Of a stretch of DNA of 64,000 nt, positions 49,937 to 59,001 are shown in pieces (the first letter of the stretch is position 1; every line of letters begins with the position of its first letter). Source of the DNA: Thermoanaerobaculum aquaticum (GTDB lineage Bacteria; Acidobacteriota; Thermoanaerobaculia; Thermoanaerobaculales; Thermoanaerobaculaceae); contig NZ_JMFG01000008.1 in assembly GCF_000687145.1 (NCBI RefSeq), positions 64,878-128,877 of the forward strand, written 5' to 3'. Position numbers and translations under genes: made by a program. Under the pieces are notes generated by a model, which searched no databases, was not told the DNA's origin, and was given only the letters and a program-made list of their open reading frames with translations.

Positions 49937-50908
49937 TTACCTCAACCCGCACACCCGCCGGCAATCGGCCATCACCTCGGCCACCACCGCATGGGCCCGT
50001 TCGGCACCCTCCTGCAAAACCCGCTCCACGTAGCCCAAATCCCTCATGAGCTCCTCCCTCCTGGCGCGGGCTTCCTTGAAGTAGTCCAGGATCAAACCCA
50101 AAAGGTGCTGCTTCATCTTGCCGTAGCCGGTGCCCCCCTGGGTAAACCACTTGCGCACCTCCGGCCACTCCTGCTTCGGAGTGAAGAGCTTGAGCAAGTG
50201 GTAAAGGGTGTTGCCGCGGGTGGGCTTGGGCTCTTCCACCGGTGTGGAATCGGTAACGATGGACATGACCCGCTTTTTCAGCTCGGCTTCCGGGGCAAAA
50301 ATGTCCAGCGTGTTGCCGTAGGATTTGGACATCTTGCGCCCATCAATCCCTGGAACCACCGCCACTTCCGGAAGGATCATTTCTTCCGGAAGCTTCAGCA
50401 CCTCCTCCCCGTACTCGTGGTTGAAAGCGGCGGCCACATCGCGGGTCACCTCCAGGTGCTGCTTTTGGTCCTTACCCACCGGCACCTTATCGGCGCGCAC
50501 GATCAAAATATCCGCGGCCATAAGGACGGGATAGGCAAACAGCCCGTGATTGGGCGAAATGCCCTTAGAAACCTTGTCCTTGTAGGAGTGACACCGCTGC
50601 AAAAGCCCCATGGGTGTCACCGTGGATAAAAGCCAAGAAAGCTCCGTCACCTCCGGGATATCCGACTGCCGGTACAGCACCGAGCGCTTGGGGTCCAACC
50701 CTAAGGCGAGAAAATCCACCGCCAGCATTTGCGTGTTTTCGCGCAGCGTCTTGCCATCGTGCACGGTGGTCATGGCGTGCAAATTGGCAATGAAGTAGAA
50801 GCACTCGTTGGCAGGATCCTGTTGCAGCTCCACAAACTGACGGATAGCCCCAAAGTAGTTGCCGATGTGCAAGCGTCCCGACGGCTGCACCCCTGAAAGA
50901 ACCCGCAT
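49937..50908 (-). CDS. trpS: Tryptophanyl-tRNA synthetase
   Basis: A 323-residue class I synthetase. The HIGH-type motif is PSGRLHIGN near residue 9, and KMSKS lies in GRKMSKSYGN near 188. The Trp-binding region includes NLHAMTT and LLSTVTPMG. GGGAGGTGCT precedes the ATG at 50908. The frame remains open about 97 codons upstream, but that stretch has no synthetase similarity. Confidence 0.95.
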   Translation of the reverse strand: MRVLSGVQPSGRLHIGNYFGAIRQFVELQQDPANECFYFIANLHAMTTVHDGKTLRENTQMLAVDFLALGLDPKRSVLYRQSDIPEVTELSWLLSTVTPMGLLQRCHSYKDKVSKGISPNHGLFAYPVLMAADILIVRADKVPVGKDQKQHLEVTRDVAAAFNHEYGEEVLKLPEEMILPEVAVVPGIDGRKMSKSYGNTLDIFAPEAELKKRVMSIVTDSTPVEEPKPTRGNTLYHLLKLFTPKQEWPEVRKWFTQGGTGYGKMKQHLLGLILDYFKEARARREELMRDLGYVERVLQEGAERAHAVVAEVMADCRRVCGLR

Positions 50909-51158
50909 AGCACCTCCCGCCCTGAAGTTTACCGGAAGCTCGCGCCTTAAGGGGAGGAAGTTACAGAAAGCCACCCGACCTTCATACTCAACCGCGCACT
51001 CCATGCAACCCAAACCCCGGGATAAGGCGCGGCCAGAAGCAAACCCATTCTCAGCGCGGGCACCAACAGCAAAACCCAGGTGGCGCGAACACGGTTGGCA
51101 CCCAGACCACAATCGCAAAAAACGAAAGCCGCGCACAAACACACCTGGACGTGGCGGA

Positions 51159-51236
51159 TAGAAGGTTCCCCGCTTCGCTCGGAATGACAGGCGCAACATG
51201 TCATTCCGAGGGCCGAAGGCCCGAGGAATCTGATTT
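51159..51236. repeat. Inverted repeat with TCATTCCGAG arms
   Basis: CTCGGAATGACA (51178-51189) and TGTCATTCCGAG (51199-51210) form a perfect 12-bp inverted repeat around a 9-bp loop. The outer flanks also pair partly (GGTTCC and GAGGAATCT, with CGCTTCG near CCGAAGG). It looks like a REP/MITE-type dispersed palindrome. Confidence 0.6.
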
Positions 51237-51267
51237 TCAATGGTTCATCCTTGCAAGCAACCCGCGC

Positions 51268-51313
51268 GGGAGCGCGGGTCCCACATTCTTGAGCGCGGGT
51301 TCCACGTTTGCTC
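51268..51313 (+). repeat. Two units of the GAGCGCGGGTCCCACAT repeat family
   Basis: GGAGCGCGGGTCCCACATTC is followed by TGAGCGCGGGTTCCACGTTT. They share the core of the units at 16427-16575, about 35 kb away. Confidence 0.55.
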
Positions 51314-51339
51314 GGAAACCGCACGGAAGGCGGTAGCCG

Positions 51340-52026
51340 CTAGTAAACGCTGAGCCGGCGGGCGATGGGGGCTTCGCCGCTGCGGGGGGAGTTGGTCAAA
51401 AGCGGGCGGTTGCCATCTTGAACGAGCGTCACCGGTCGGGAGCTTCTGGTGGGGCGGCCAAAACCGCCGGAAAGGATGGGCGTGGCACCGCCTCCCCGGT
51501 AAGCGGAAAGAATCGAGCTGACGTACTGCTGGGTTTCCGCGTAAGGGGGCACGCCACCGTGTTTTTCCACGGCTTTCGGGCCGGCGTTGTAAGCCGCCAG
51601 CGCTTTGGCCAGGTCAAAGCCAAAGCGCTCCAAAAGGTCCCGGAGGTAGCGCACCCCGCCCCGCAGGTTTTCCTCCACGTCAAAGAGGTTGCTCACCCCG
51701 TAAAGCGCGGCAGTTTGCGGCATGAGCTGCATAACGCCCTTGGCCCCTTTGGGGCTTACCGCTTTCGGGTTGTAGCCGGATTCCAGGCGGATCACCAGGT
51801 CCACCAGGTGAGGGTCCAAACCGTGGGCCTTGGCCACCTCTTCCACCAAAGGCCAAAGCGCTCCCCGCCGGGAACCCCCATCCGGCAGACGAAAGGCCAC
51901 GCTGGGACCAGGGATATTGACGATTTTCACCCCACCATCGGGTTTTTGCACCAAAAACACGTTGCCCGCCTGCACCGGCAGCGCCAGCGGCACGGTCACC
52001 AGCGCGGCACAAAGGAACGTCCTCAC
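51340..52026 (-). CDS. Lytic transglycosylase (SLT family)
   Basis: A 228-residue exported peptidoglycan lyase. A signal peptide (MRTFLCAALVTVPLALPVQA) is followed by a short linker and the SLT domain: catalytic Glu in RLESGYNPKAVSPKGAKG near 82, GVMQLMPQTA near 97, and AALAAYNAGPKAVE near 145. The C-terminal 50 residues are low complexity. The GTG start overlaps the alaS stop by 4 nt. It probably remodels the wall, perhaps for pilus passage given the pilT genes upstream. Confidence 0.9.
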   Translation of the reverse strand: MRTFLCAALVTVPLALPVQAGNVFLVQKPDGGVKIVNIPGPSVAFRLPDGGSRRGALWPLVEEVAKAHGLDPHLVDLVIRLESGYNPKAVSPKGAKGVMQLMPQTAALYGVSNLFDVEENLRGGVRYLRDLLERFGFDLAKALAAYNAGPKAVEKHGGVPPYAETQQYVSSILSAYRGGGATPILSGGFGRPTRSSRPVTLVQDGNRPLLTNSPRSGEAPIARRLSVY

Positions 52027-54674
52027 GGTGCCAAAAGCTCCTTAACCACCTGGGGGGCGGCCTCCAGCGCTTGCGGCAGCTTTTCCGGGTGCTTACCGCC
52101 AGCCTGCGCCATGGTGGGCTTGCCACCGCCCCGGGCATCCATGATGGCAGCCAGACGCTTGGCCACTTCCGCAGCGCTAATGCGAGACGCCACGTCCTGG
52201 GTCACCGAAACCAGAAGCGTTGCTGCGTCTTCTTCCGCCATGCCCACCACCACGATCCCGCTTACCAGCTTATCACGCAAGCGGTCGGCCAATTCCCGCA
52301 GGGCTTTGGCGTCCATGGGGGGAGCTTCCCGCACCACCAGCTTGACGCCGGAGATTTCGTGCACGTGGTCTTCTTCGGCCCCGCCACCGGTGGCCAAACG
52401 GAGCTTGAGGTCCTTCACCTGGTTGGTGAGCTCCCACACCTTGCGTTCCAGGTTGTCCCAGGCTTCGGGGAGCTTTTCCGCGGGCACGTTGGCCTTGGCC
52501 GAAAGCTCGCGCAACCACCGGAACTGCTGCTGGAAAAACTCCACCGCCCCCCGGCCGGTAAGCGCCTCAATGCGGCGCACACCAGCGGCAATGCCCCTCT
52601 CGCTGACGATCTTGAACACACCAATATCGCCGGTACGGCGCACGTGGCAGCCGCCGCAAAGCTCCCGGGACACCGTCCCCCCACCCACCGAAACCACCCG
52701 CACCACCTCACCGTACTTTTCGCCAAAAAGCGCCATGGCGCCGGCGGCTTTGGCTTCCTCCAGACTCATGTACGCCCACTCCACCGGGAAGTTGGCGCGG
52801 ATGTTGGCGTTGACCAGCGTCTCGATGGCCTCAATTTGCTCCAGGGTTAAGGGCTCCCGCCAGGAAAAATCAAAACGCAAGCGGTCGGGAGCCACCAGCG
52901 AGCCGGCCTGTTGCGCGGTGGGGCCCAAAATTCGCTGCAACGCCGCATGCAAGAGGTGGGTGGCCGTGTGGTTGGCCTGGGTGTCCAGACGTTTGCCCCG
53001 GTGCACCTCCGCCCGCAGCTTCTGCCCCCGCCGGAGGCTGCCTTCCTCCACCACCACCCGGTGGACGATGAGCCCAGCCACCGGTTTTTGCGTGTCTTCC
53101 ACCCGTGCTTTGCCGCCCTTCCACACCAGCACGCCCTGGTCCCCCACCTGACCACCGGCTTCCGCGTAAAACGGCGTGCGGTCGAGCACCACCTCGCCGC
53201 TGCCGGTGAGGATGTCCACCTCCCCGGAGCTGCCCAAAAGCGCCACCACCGTGGCCCCTTCCAGCTCCAGCTGCTCGTAGCCCACAAACTCGGAGCTCAC
53301 GCCGCGCTCCACCAACAGCTCGTACTCCTCGCGGGTGCGGGCCAAAAGCTCGCCCTTCCAGCTTTCCTGGCCAGCGCGCCGGACCTCCTCCAGACGGGTG
53401 TCAAAACCCTCCCGGTCCAGCCGCAGCCCCTCCTCCTGGGCAAATTCCTCCAGCACCTCCAGCGGAAGACCGTAGGTTTCGTAAAAGCGGAAGGCCACAT
53501 CTCCAGGCATCACCGTGGCTCCGGCTCGCTTCAAGCGCTCCAGCTCCCGCCCCACCACATCGGTGCCCACGTTGAGGGTGCGGGCAAACCTTTCCTCTTC
53601 GGTGCGCAAAAGCTCGGTGACCACCGGCAAGCGCTCGCGCACCTCGGGGTAGACATCCCCGAGGCTGTCCACCACCGCCGGCACCACGTCCACCAGGAAA
53701 ACGCCGTCAAACCCCAGCCGTCGGCCGTAGCGCAGGGCCCGACGGATGATGCGGCGCAGCACGTAGCCCCGCCCTTCGTTGGAGGGCACCACGCCGTCGG
53801 CCAGCAACATGGTGACGGCGCGGGCGTGATCGGCAATGACCCGGAACGCCGGACCCAGCTCTGAGTCCTTTTCGTACCGGCGCTGGGCGAGCTCCTCTAC
53901 CCGCGCCAAGATAGGGGTAAAGAGGTCGGTGTCGTAGTTGCTGCTCACCCCTTGGAGCACCGCGGCAAGCCGCTCCAGCCCGGCTCCCGTGTCCACACAG
54001 GGCTTGGGCAGCGGGTAGAGGTGGCCCTGGGCGTCCCTTTCGTACTGCATGAACACCAGGTTCCAAATTTCCAGGGTGACATCGCCCGGCCCGTTCACCA
54101 AATCGGCGGTGTTTTGACGCAAATCCTCACCCTGGTAGTAGTGGATTTCGGTACAGGGGCCACAAGGGCCGGTTTCCCCCATGGCCCAGAAGTTATCTTT
54201 TTCCCCAAAGCGCAGGATGCGCTCCCGCGGGGCACCCACTTTTTCCCAGAGCTTTGCCGATTCGTCGTCTTCGGTGTAAACGGTAAACCACAAGCGCTCC
54301 ACCGGCAAACCGTAAACTTCGGTGAGCAACTCCCAGGCAAAGGCGATGGCTTCTTCTTTGAAGTAATCACCGAAGGAAAAGTTGCCGAGCATTTCAAAAA
54401 ACGTGTGGTGGCGGCCGGTGTACCCCACGTTATCCAAATCGTTATGCTTGCCGCCAGCACGCACGCACTTTTGGCAGGAAGTCGCTCGGGTGTAAGGTCG
54501 CACCTCCCGCCCGAGGAAAACGTCTTTGAACTGGTTCATGCCGGCGTTGGTGAACAAAAGCGTGGTATCGCCAGCAGGAATGAGCGAAGAGGAAGGCACC
54601 ACCTGGTGGCCTTTTTTGGCAAAAAAATCAAGAAACGTCTTCCGGATTTCCCGGCTCGACCAAAGCTTCTTCAT
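52023..54674 (-). CDS. alaS: Alanyl-tRNA synthetase
   Basis: An 883-residue class II synthetase. Catalytic domain motifs are SREIRKTFLDFFAKKGHQVVPSSSL split at residues 5-30, GRHHTFFEMLGNFSFGDYFK near 85 and MGETGPCGPCTEIHYY near 150. The editing domain carries the zinc ligands HTATHLLH near 560 and CGGCHVRRTGDIG near 665. A DHHA1 domain ends the protein. ATG 54674 has GGGAGGGGAG 4 nt upstream, within recX, giving a 47-nt overlap. The frame continues upstream only as recX antiphase sequence. Confidence 0.95.
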   Translation of the reverse strand: MKKLWSSREIRKTFLDFFAKKGHQVVPSSSLIPAGDTTLLFTNAGMNQFKDVFLGREVRPYTRATSCQKCVRAGGKHNDLDNVGYTGRHHTFFEMLGNFSFGDYFKEEAIAFAWELLTEVYGLPVERLWFTVYTEDDESAKLWEKVGAPRERILRFGEKDNFWAMGETGPCGPCTEIHYYQGEDLRQNTADLVNGPGDVTLEIWNLVFMQYERDAQGHLYPLPKPCVDTGAGLERLAAVLQGVSSNYDTDLFTPILARVEELAQRRYEKDSELGPAFRVIADHARAVTMLLADGVVPSNEGRGYVLRRIIRRALRYGRRLGFDGVFLVDVVPAVVDSLGDVYPEVRERLPVVTELLRTEEERFARTLNVGTDVVGRELERLKRAGATVMPGDVAFRFYETYGLPLEVLEEFAQEEGLRLDREGFDTRLEEVRRAGQESWKGELLARTREEYELLVERGVSSEFVGYEQLELEGATVVALLGSSGEVDILTGSGEVVLDRTPFYAEAGGQVGDQGVLVWKGGKARVEDTQKPVAGLIVHRVVVEEGSLRRGQKLRAEVHRGKRLDTQANHTATHLLHAALQRILGPTAQQAGSLVAPDRLRFDFSWREPLTLEQIEAIETLVNANIRANFPVEWAYMSLEEAKAAGAMALFGEKYGEVVRVVSVGGGTVSRELCGGCHVRRTGDIGVFKIVSERGIAAGVRRIEALTGRGAVEFFQQQFRWLRELSAKANVPAEKLPEAWDNLERKVWELTNQVKDLKLRLATGGGAEEDHVHEISGVKLVVREAPPMDAKALRELADRLRDKLVSGIVVVGMAEEDAATLLVSVTQDVASRISAAEVAKRLAAIMDARGGGKPTMAQAGGKHPEKLPQALEAAPQVVKELLAP

Positions 54675-55167
54675 CCAGCTCCCCTCCCAGGAACTCGGTA
54701 GCCCGCAGGGCGGCGGCAAGCCCGAACCCTCGGCCAAGCAAATACCGTACCACCTTCTGCCGGCGGAGGGAAGCTTCTTCCCCTTCATAGCGGCGAAGCG
54801 CCTTTTCCAAAGCCCTGGACAACGCCCCGTCCTCATCTTCCGGGGCAAGCTCCGCAAGCACCCGCTCGCTGACCTTGACGTCTATCCCCCGCTGCCGCAG
54901 GGCAACGCGCAAAGCCCACCGGCCATGGCCGGTTTGCAACTTCGAGCGCACCACCATCCGTGCCAGCTCCAAATCCGAAACAAGCCCCGCCCGGCGAAGA
55001 CGAGACAGCTCCTGCTCCACTTCCTTGCTCCCGAAGCCGCGCTTCAATAGCTTTTTACGCAGCTCATCCTCGCTCAACGCCCGGCGGTTGAGCAGCTCCA
55101 AGGCCACCGTGTGGGCGGTCTTAGCCTTCTTTGGGCCCACCGAACTCGAAGGGACTACCCATGGCAA
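54628..55167 (-). CDS. recX: Regulatory protein RecX
   Basis: A 179-residue modulator of RecA filaments with the RecX three-helix repeats: ALELLNRRALSEDELRKKLLKRG near 23, DLELARMVVRSKLQTGHGRWALRVALRQRGI near 65-98, and RRQKVVRYLLGRGFGLAAAL near 133. TTG at 55167 (GGAAG 6 nt upstream) starts inside pilT; a GTG at 55140 is an alternative. It overlaps pilT and alaS by 47 nt each. recA is not in the window. Confidence 0.85.
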   Translation of the reverse strand: MPWVVPSSSVGPKKAKTAHTVALELLNRRALSEDELRKKLLKRGFGSKEVEQELSRLRRAGLVSDLELARMVVRSKLQTGHGRWALRVALRQRGIDVKVSERVLAELAPEDEDGALSRALEKALRRYEGEEASLRRQKVVRYLLGRGFGLAAALRATEFLGGELDEEALVEPGNPEDVS

Positions 55168-56302
55168 ACGGGTCTTCCGTCACACCGGTTTCCAGGGTGG
55201 ACTCCATTTCCTCCCGCGACATGTCGGCGGTGGACTGGATCCCCTGGATGCGCAGTCGCAGCTCGTCGGGGTTGGTGGCGCGCCGCAGCGCTTCTTCCAG
55301 GGTGATGAGGCCCTGCTTGTAAAGGGCGTAAAGCGACTGGTCGAAGGTTTGCATGCCGTACTGGGAGGTGCCAGCGGCAATGGCGTCGCGGATGAGCTTG
55401 GTTTTCTCCTTTTGCTCGATGCAGTCGCGGATGTAGGCCGTGGAAATCAGCACCTCCACCGCCGGCACCCGCCCCAGGCCATCGGCCCGGGGCAGCAGGC
55501 GCATGGAAATGATGGCCTTCAAAACCGCCGCCAGTTGGATGCGGATTTGTTTCTGCTGGTGGGGTGGAAAAACCGCAATGATGCGGTTGATGGTTTCGGT
55601 GGCGTCCAGGGTGTGCAGGGTGGAAAAAACCAAGTGCCCGGTTTCCGCAGCCAAAAGCGCGGTTTCGATGGTTTCGAAGTCGCGCATTTCCCCCACCAGG
55701 ATCACGTCCGGGTCCTGACGCAGGGCCGAGCGCAGGGCTACCGCGAAGCTGCGAGTATCCACGTCCACTTCCCGCTGGTTGACGATGGATTTTTTGTCCC
55801 GGTGCAAAAACTCAATGGGGTCCTCGATGGTCACGATGTGGACGTTGCGGGTGGAGTTGATGTAGTCAATCATGGCGGCCAGAGTGGTGGACTTACCGGA
55901 ACCGGTGGTCCCCGTGACCAGCACCAGCCCCCGTTCCTCGGAGGCAATGCGCTCCAGCACCGGTGGCAGCAAGAGCTCGCGGATGGTGAGGATGCGCGCG
56001 GGGATCAGGCGCAGCACCAGCCCCACAGACCCCCGCTGCTGGAAGATGTTGCAGCGAAAACGCCCCAGCCCCGGAACCGAGTAGGCAATGTCAATTTCCA
56101 AAAACTGCTTGAACTTTTCCTTTTGCTGGGAGGACATCATGGAAAAGGCCATGGCAATGGTGTCCTCCTGCATCAACCGCTTGAACTCCACCAGCGGCAC
56201 CAGTTGCCCGTCCACCCGGATGATGGGGTGGGACCCCACCTTCAGGTGCACGTCCGAAGCCTTGCGTTCCGTCGCCACCTTCAAGATGTCGTTAATGTGC
56301 AT
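55121..56302 (-). CDS. pilT: Type IV pilus retraction ATPase PilT
   Basis: A 393-residue hexameric motor ATPase. Walker A is GTTGSGKSTTLAAM near 130, the Asp box is IVTIEDPIEFLH near 155, Walker B is DPDVILVGEMRDFET near 195, and the His box is TGHLVFSTLHTLDA near 218. The N-terminal PAS-like domain includes ASDVHLKVGSHPIIRVDG. The C-terminus is longer than that of E. coli-type PilT and acidic. It drives pilus retraction and twitching. It follows a PilT paralogue 83 nt upstream but has its own promoter. Confidence 0.93.
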   Translation of the reverse strand: MHINDILKVATERKASDVHLKVGSHPIIRVDGQLVPLVEFKRLMQEDTIAMAFSMMSSQQKEKFKQFLEIDIAYSVPGLGRFRCNIFQQRGSVGLVLRLIPARILTIRELLLPPVLERIASEERGLVLVTGTTGSGKSTTLAAMIDYINSTRNVHIVTIEDPIEFLHRDKKSIVNQREVDVDTRSFAVALRSALRQDPDVILVGEMRDFETIETALLAAETGHLVFSTLHTLDATETINRIIAVFPPHQQKQIRIQLAAVLKAIISMRLLPRADGLGRVPAVEVLISTAYIRDCIEQKEKTKLIRDAIAAGTSQYGMQTFDQSLYALYKQGLITLEEALRRATNPDELRLRIQGIQSTADMSREEMESTLETGVTEDPFAMGSPFEFGGPKEG

Positions 56303-56331
56303 CTCGCCCTCCCGCGCCGGCTCTCCCCCAT

Positions 56332-56360
56332 AGGGTAAACCCTCCCCGCCCCTCCGTCAA
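56332..56360 (-). promoter_or_regulatory. pilT promoter
   Basis: On the minus strand TTGACG (56360-56355), a 17-bp spacer and TACCCT (56337-56332) place the start near 56325, about 23 nt before the ATG. Confidence 0.5.
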
Positions 56361-56385
56361 AGACCCCAACCGGCGAGGCTTCTCT

Positions 56386-57882
56386 TTACGCCGGGGAGGC
56401 ACTTCCCGGGGCAGGAGACTTGAGCAAGCTGCGCAGCCCCTCTTTGTCCTGGCTTTTGGCCAGCGCTTCCTCCAGTTCCACCACGCCGCTTCGCACCAGC
56501 TCCGCCAGGTGGTCGTTCAAAAGCCGCATGCCCAGGCGCTTATGGGTTTGCATGATGGAGGGGATCTGGAAGGTCTTGCCCTCGCGGATGAGGTTGGAGA
56601 CCGCCGGCGTGCCCAGCAGGATCTCGTAGGCGGCCACCCGCCCTCCCCCTTTGCGCTTCAGGAGGATTTGCGCGATGACGCCTTTCAAAGAGTCGGCCAG
56701 CATCATGCGAATTTGCTCCTGGCGGTCAGCGGGGAACTGGTCAATGATGCGGTCCACGGTGGAAACGGCGGTGGTGGTGTGCAGGGTGCCGAAAACCAAA
56801 TGGCCGGTTTCGGCGGTTTCAATGGCAATGGCCACCGTTTCCAGGTCGCGCATTTCCCCCACCAGCACGATGTCCGGGTCCTCGCGCAGCGCCGCCCGAA
56901 GGGCCTTTTTGAAGGATTCGGTGTGGGAAAAGACCTCCCGCTGGTTGATCAAGCAGCGCTTGTTATCGTGAACAAACTCAATGGGGTCTTCGATGGTGAT
57001 GATGTGGTCCTGGCGGTTTTCGTTGATGTAGTCCACCATGGCCGCCAGCGTGGTGGACTTTCCGGAGCCGGTGGGCCCGGTGACCAGCACCAATCCTTTG
57101 GAAAGCATGCACAGGTTTTTCACGCAGTCGGGCAGCCCCAGCTCTTCCAAGGTCATGATGCGGTGGGGGATTTGCCGGAACACCGCGCCCACGCCCCGGC
57201 GGTCGCGAAACACGTTCACCCGAAAGCGGGCCAGCCCAGGGATCTCGTAGGCGAAGTCCGTGTCGTTGGTTTCCCGGAACTCCTGGCGGTTCTTGGCCGG
57301 GGCAATTTCATCGCACATCAACAGGATGTGCTCGGAGGTGAGCACCAGGTTCACCCCCGGCAACGGCACCATGTCGCCGTGGAGCCGCATCATGGGCACC
57401 ACCCCGGAGGAAAGGTGCAGGTCGCTACCACCCAGCTCCACCAGCGTGGCCAGGAGCTTGTCCAGCGGCCGCTGCAGCTCCTCGGGGGCTTTGGGCTTGG
57501 CGGGTGCCCCGGGCTGGACCACCGGCGGCGGTGCGACCGTGGCTACCTCCTGCCCACCCCCGCGCTCCGGCTCGGGAGAAGCCAGGAAGTCCACCACCAC
57601 CTTCACCGCACCGGCTACCCTTTGGGCGTAAGCCTTGCGCGGCTTCCCGCCCACCTGCACCGAAAAGGACACCTCCTCCCCCAGCTCGAAGGTAATGAGC
57701 TTGTGAGGGGGGACCACGGTGTCCAAAAACGCTTCCAGCTCCTCGTTGCTGAACGGCCGTTGCCCCCGGCTGGCCTTACCACCGGACCACAGGAGCGGAG
57801 GGTTGCCGCCCGTGAGCTCCAGCCTTTCCCCTTTACTTGCTGCCACCTCGAGTAACTGCGCCACCAGGGATTGATCGCCCAT
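56386..57882 (-). CDS. PilT-like ATPase with extra N-terminal domain
   Basis: A 498-residue paralogue of PilT. The motor core (about 140-480) has Walker A GPTGSGKSTTLAAM near 270, IITIEDPIEFVH, DPDIVLVGEMRDLET and TGHLVFGTLHTTTA. It is preceded by a separate domain (about 1-110) and a Pro/Ala linker (VAPPPVVQPGAPAKPKAPE). The N-terminal domain resembles a second PilT-type PAS-like half (FSNEELEAFLDTVVPPHKL, FELGEEVSFSVQVGG) fused ahead of the usual one. It may be PilU-like. TAACAT ends 6 nt before the ATG. Confidence 0.9.
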   Translation of the reverse strand: MGDQSLVAQLLEVAASKGERLELTGGNPPLLWSGGKASRGQRPFSNEELEAFLDTVVPPHKLITFELGEEVSFSVQVGGKPRKAYAQRVAGAVKVVVDFLASPEPERGGGQEVATVAPPPVVQPGAPAKPKAPEELQRPLDKLLATLVELGGSDLHLSSGVVPMMRLHGDMVPLPGVNLVLTSEHILLMCDEIAPAKNRQEFRETNDTDFAYEIPGLARFRVNVFRDRRGVGAVFRQIPHRIMTLEELGLPDCVKNLCMLSKGLVLVTGPTGSGKSTTLAAMVDYINENRQDHIITIEDPIEFVHDNKRCLINQREVFSHTESFKKALRAALREDPDIVLVGEMRDLETVAIAIETAETGHLVFGTLHTTTAVSTVDRIIDQFPADRQEQIRMMLADSLKGVIAQILLKRKGGGRVAAYEILLGTPAVSNLIREGKTFQIPSIMQTHKRLGMRLLNDHLAELVRSGVVELEEALAKSQDKEGLRSLLKSPAPGSASPA

Positions 57883-57888
57883 GCCCCC

Positions 57889-57894
57889 ATGTTA
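57889..57894 (-). promoter_or_regulatory. -10 element of the upstream pilT paralogue, leaderless type
   Basis: TAACAT on the minus strand ends 6 nt before the ATG at 57882. No good -35 is visible. Confidence 0.3.
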
Positions 57895-57932
57895 CCTTTG
57901 GCGGGCTGGGCAAGACCAGCGGCGGAGGAGCC

Positions 57933-58991
57933 ATGCGGCGTTTAGTCCTCGTTTCCCTTTTAATCGCTGCCTGCGTTGCACCCAAGTCGCAGCTGCGCCA
58001 CGACGTGTTTTTTGCCAGCCGTCCTGGGGATCCCCGGGAACGGCACCTGGCCAACCTGCGGCAGCTCACCCGGGGTGGTGAAAACGCCGAAGCGTACTTT
58101 TCCTTTGACGGTGGCCGCCTGATCTTTCAGTCCACCCGCCCACCCTTTGCCTGCGACCAAATCTTCACCATGGACTTGCAGGGGAAAAACCTCCAGCTGC
58201 TTTCCACCGGCAAGGGGCGAACCACATGTGCGTACTTTTACCCCGACAACCGCCACTTCATTTACGCTTCCACCCACGAGCAAAACCCCCAGTGCCCACC
58301 GCGCCCCTCCGCGGCCGGGGGCTACGTGTGGTCCCTGGATCCCAATTACGACATTTACCTCGCCTCTCTGGACGACCTCACCCCCCGCCCGCTCACCCGC
58401 ACCCCAGGTTACGACGCCGAAGCCACGGTGTCGCCCAAAGGGAACCGCATCGTGTTCACTTCGGTACGGGATGGCGATGTGGAGCTTTACACCATGAACT
58501 TAGACGGCTCCGACGTGCGCCGCATCACCCATGAGCTGGGTTACGACGGCGGGGCGTTCTTTTCACCCGATGGCTCCATGCTGGTCTGGCGGGCCTCCCG
58601 GCCGGCTCCCGGGAAGGAAACCGAGGAGTACCTCGCGCTTTTGGCCCAGGGGTTGGTGCGCCCCAGCCGCCTGGAGATTTACGTGGCCAGCGCCGACGGC
58701 ACCAACGTCCGCCGCCTCACCCACAACGGCGCTGCCAACTTTGCTCCAGCCTGGCACCCCTCAGGGAAGAAAATCATCTTTGTTTCCAACCTTCACGACC
58801 CGAAAAGCCGCAACTTCGATTTGTACCTCATGAACCTCGACGGCACCGGCCTGGAACGGGTCACCTACTTCGAAGACTTTGACGGCTTCCCCATGTTTTC
58901 CCCCGACGGCAAGACGCTGGTGTTTTGCTCCAACCGCTACAACACCAAGCCCGGGGAAACCAACGTGTTCCTGGCGGATTGGGTAGACTAG
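57933..58991 (+). CDS. TolB-like PD40 beta-propeller lipoprotein
   Basis: A 352-residue protein with a lipobox in [14 protein letters not shown] (Cys near 14). At least five WD40-like PD40 blades follow: [44 protein letters not shown] and [11 protein letters not shown], each followed by a strand ending in x-D-GT/GS. It is anchored in a membrane, probably facing the periplasm. TolB-type propellers bind proteins; no tol genes are near. GGAGGAG precedes the ATG at 57933. DUF255 follows after 10 nt. Confidence 0.8.
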   Translation: MRRLVLVSLLIAACVAPKSQLRHDVFFASRPGDPRERHLANLRQLTRGGENAEAYFSFDGGRLIFQSTRPPFACDQIFTMDLQGKNLQLLSTGKGRTTCAYFYPDNRHFIYASTHEQNPQCPPRPSAAGGYVWSLDPNYDIYLASLDDLTPRPLTRTPGYDAEATVSPKGNRIVFTSVRDGDVELYTMNLDGSDVRRITHELGYDGGAFFSPDGSMLVWRASRPAPGKETEEYLALLAQGLVRPSRLEIYVASADGTNVRRLTHNGAANFAPAWHPSGKKIIFVSNLHDPKSRNFDLYLMNLDGTGLERVTYFEDFDGFPMFSPDGKTLVFCSNRYNTKPGETNVFLADWVD

Positions 58992-59001
58992 TGGCAAAGC
59001 C

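Larger units (their letters stand above)
50909..51339. other. Intergenic region with dispersed repeats
   Basis: About 430 bp without a gene. The part next to trpS holds its ribosome binding site and a TAAACT box (50931-50926, minus strand). The other half carries an inverted repeat at 51159-51236 and two direct repeat units at 51268-51313, listed separately. Confidence 0.5.

Noticed and set aside
50909..51199. N-terminal extension of trpS
   Set aside because: The synthetase begins at MRVLSGVQPSGRLHIGN with a good Shine-Dalgarno; the upstream frame has no family similarity and crosses a repeat.
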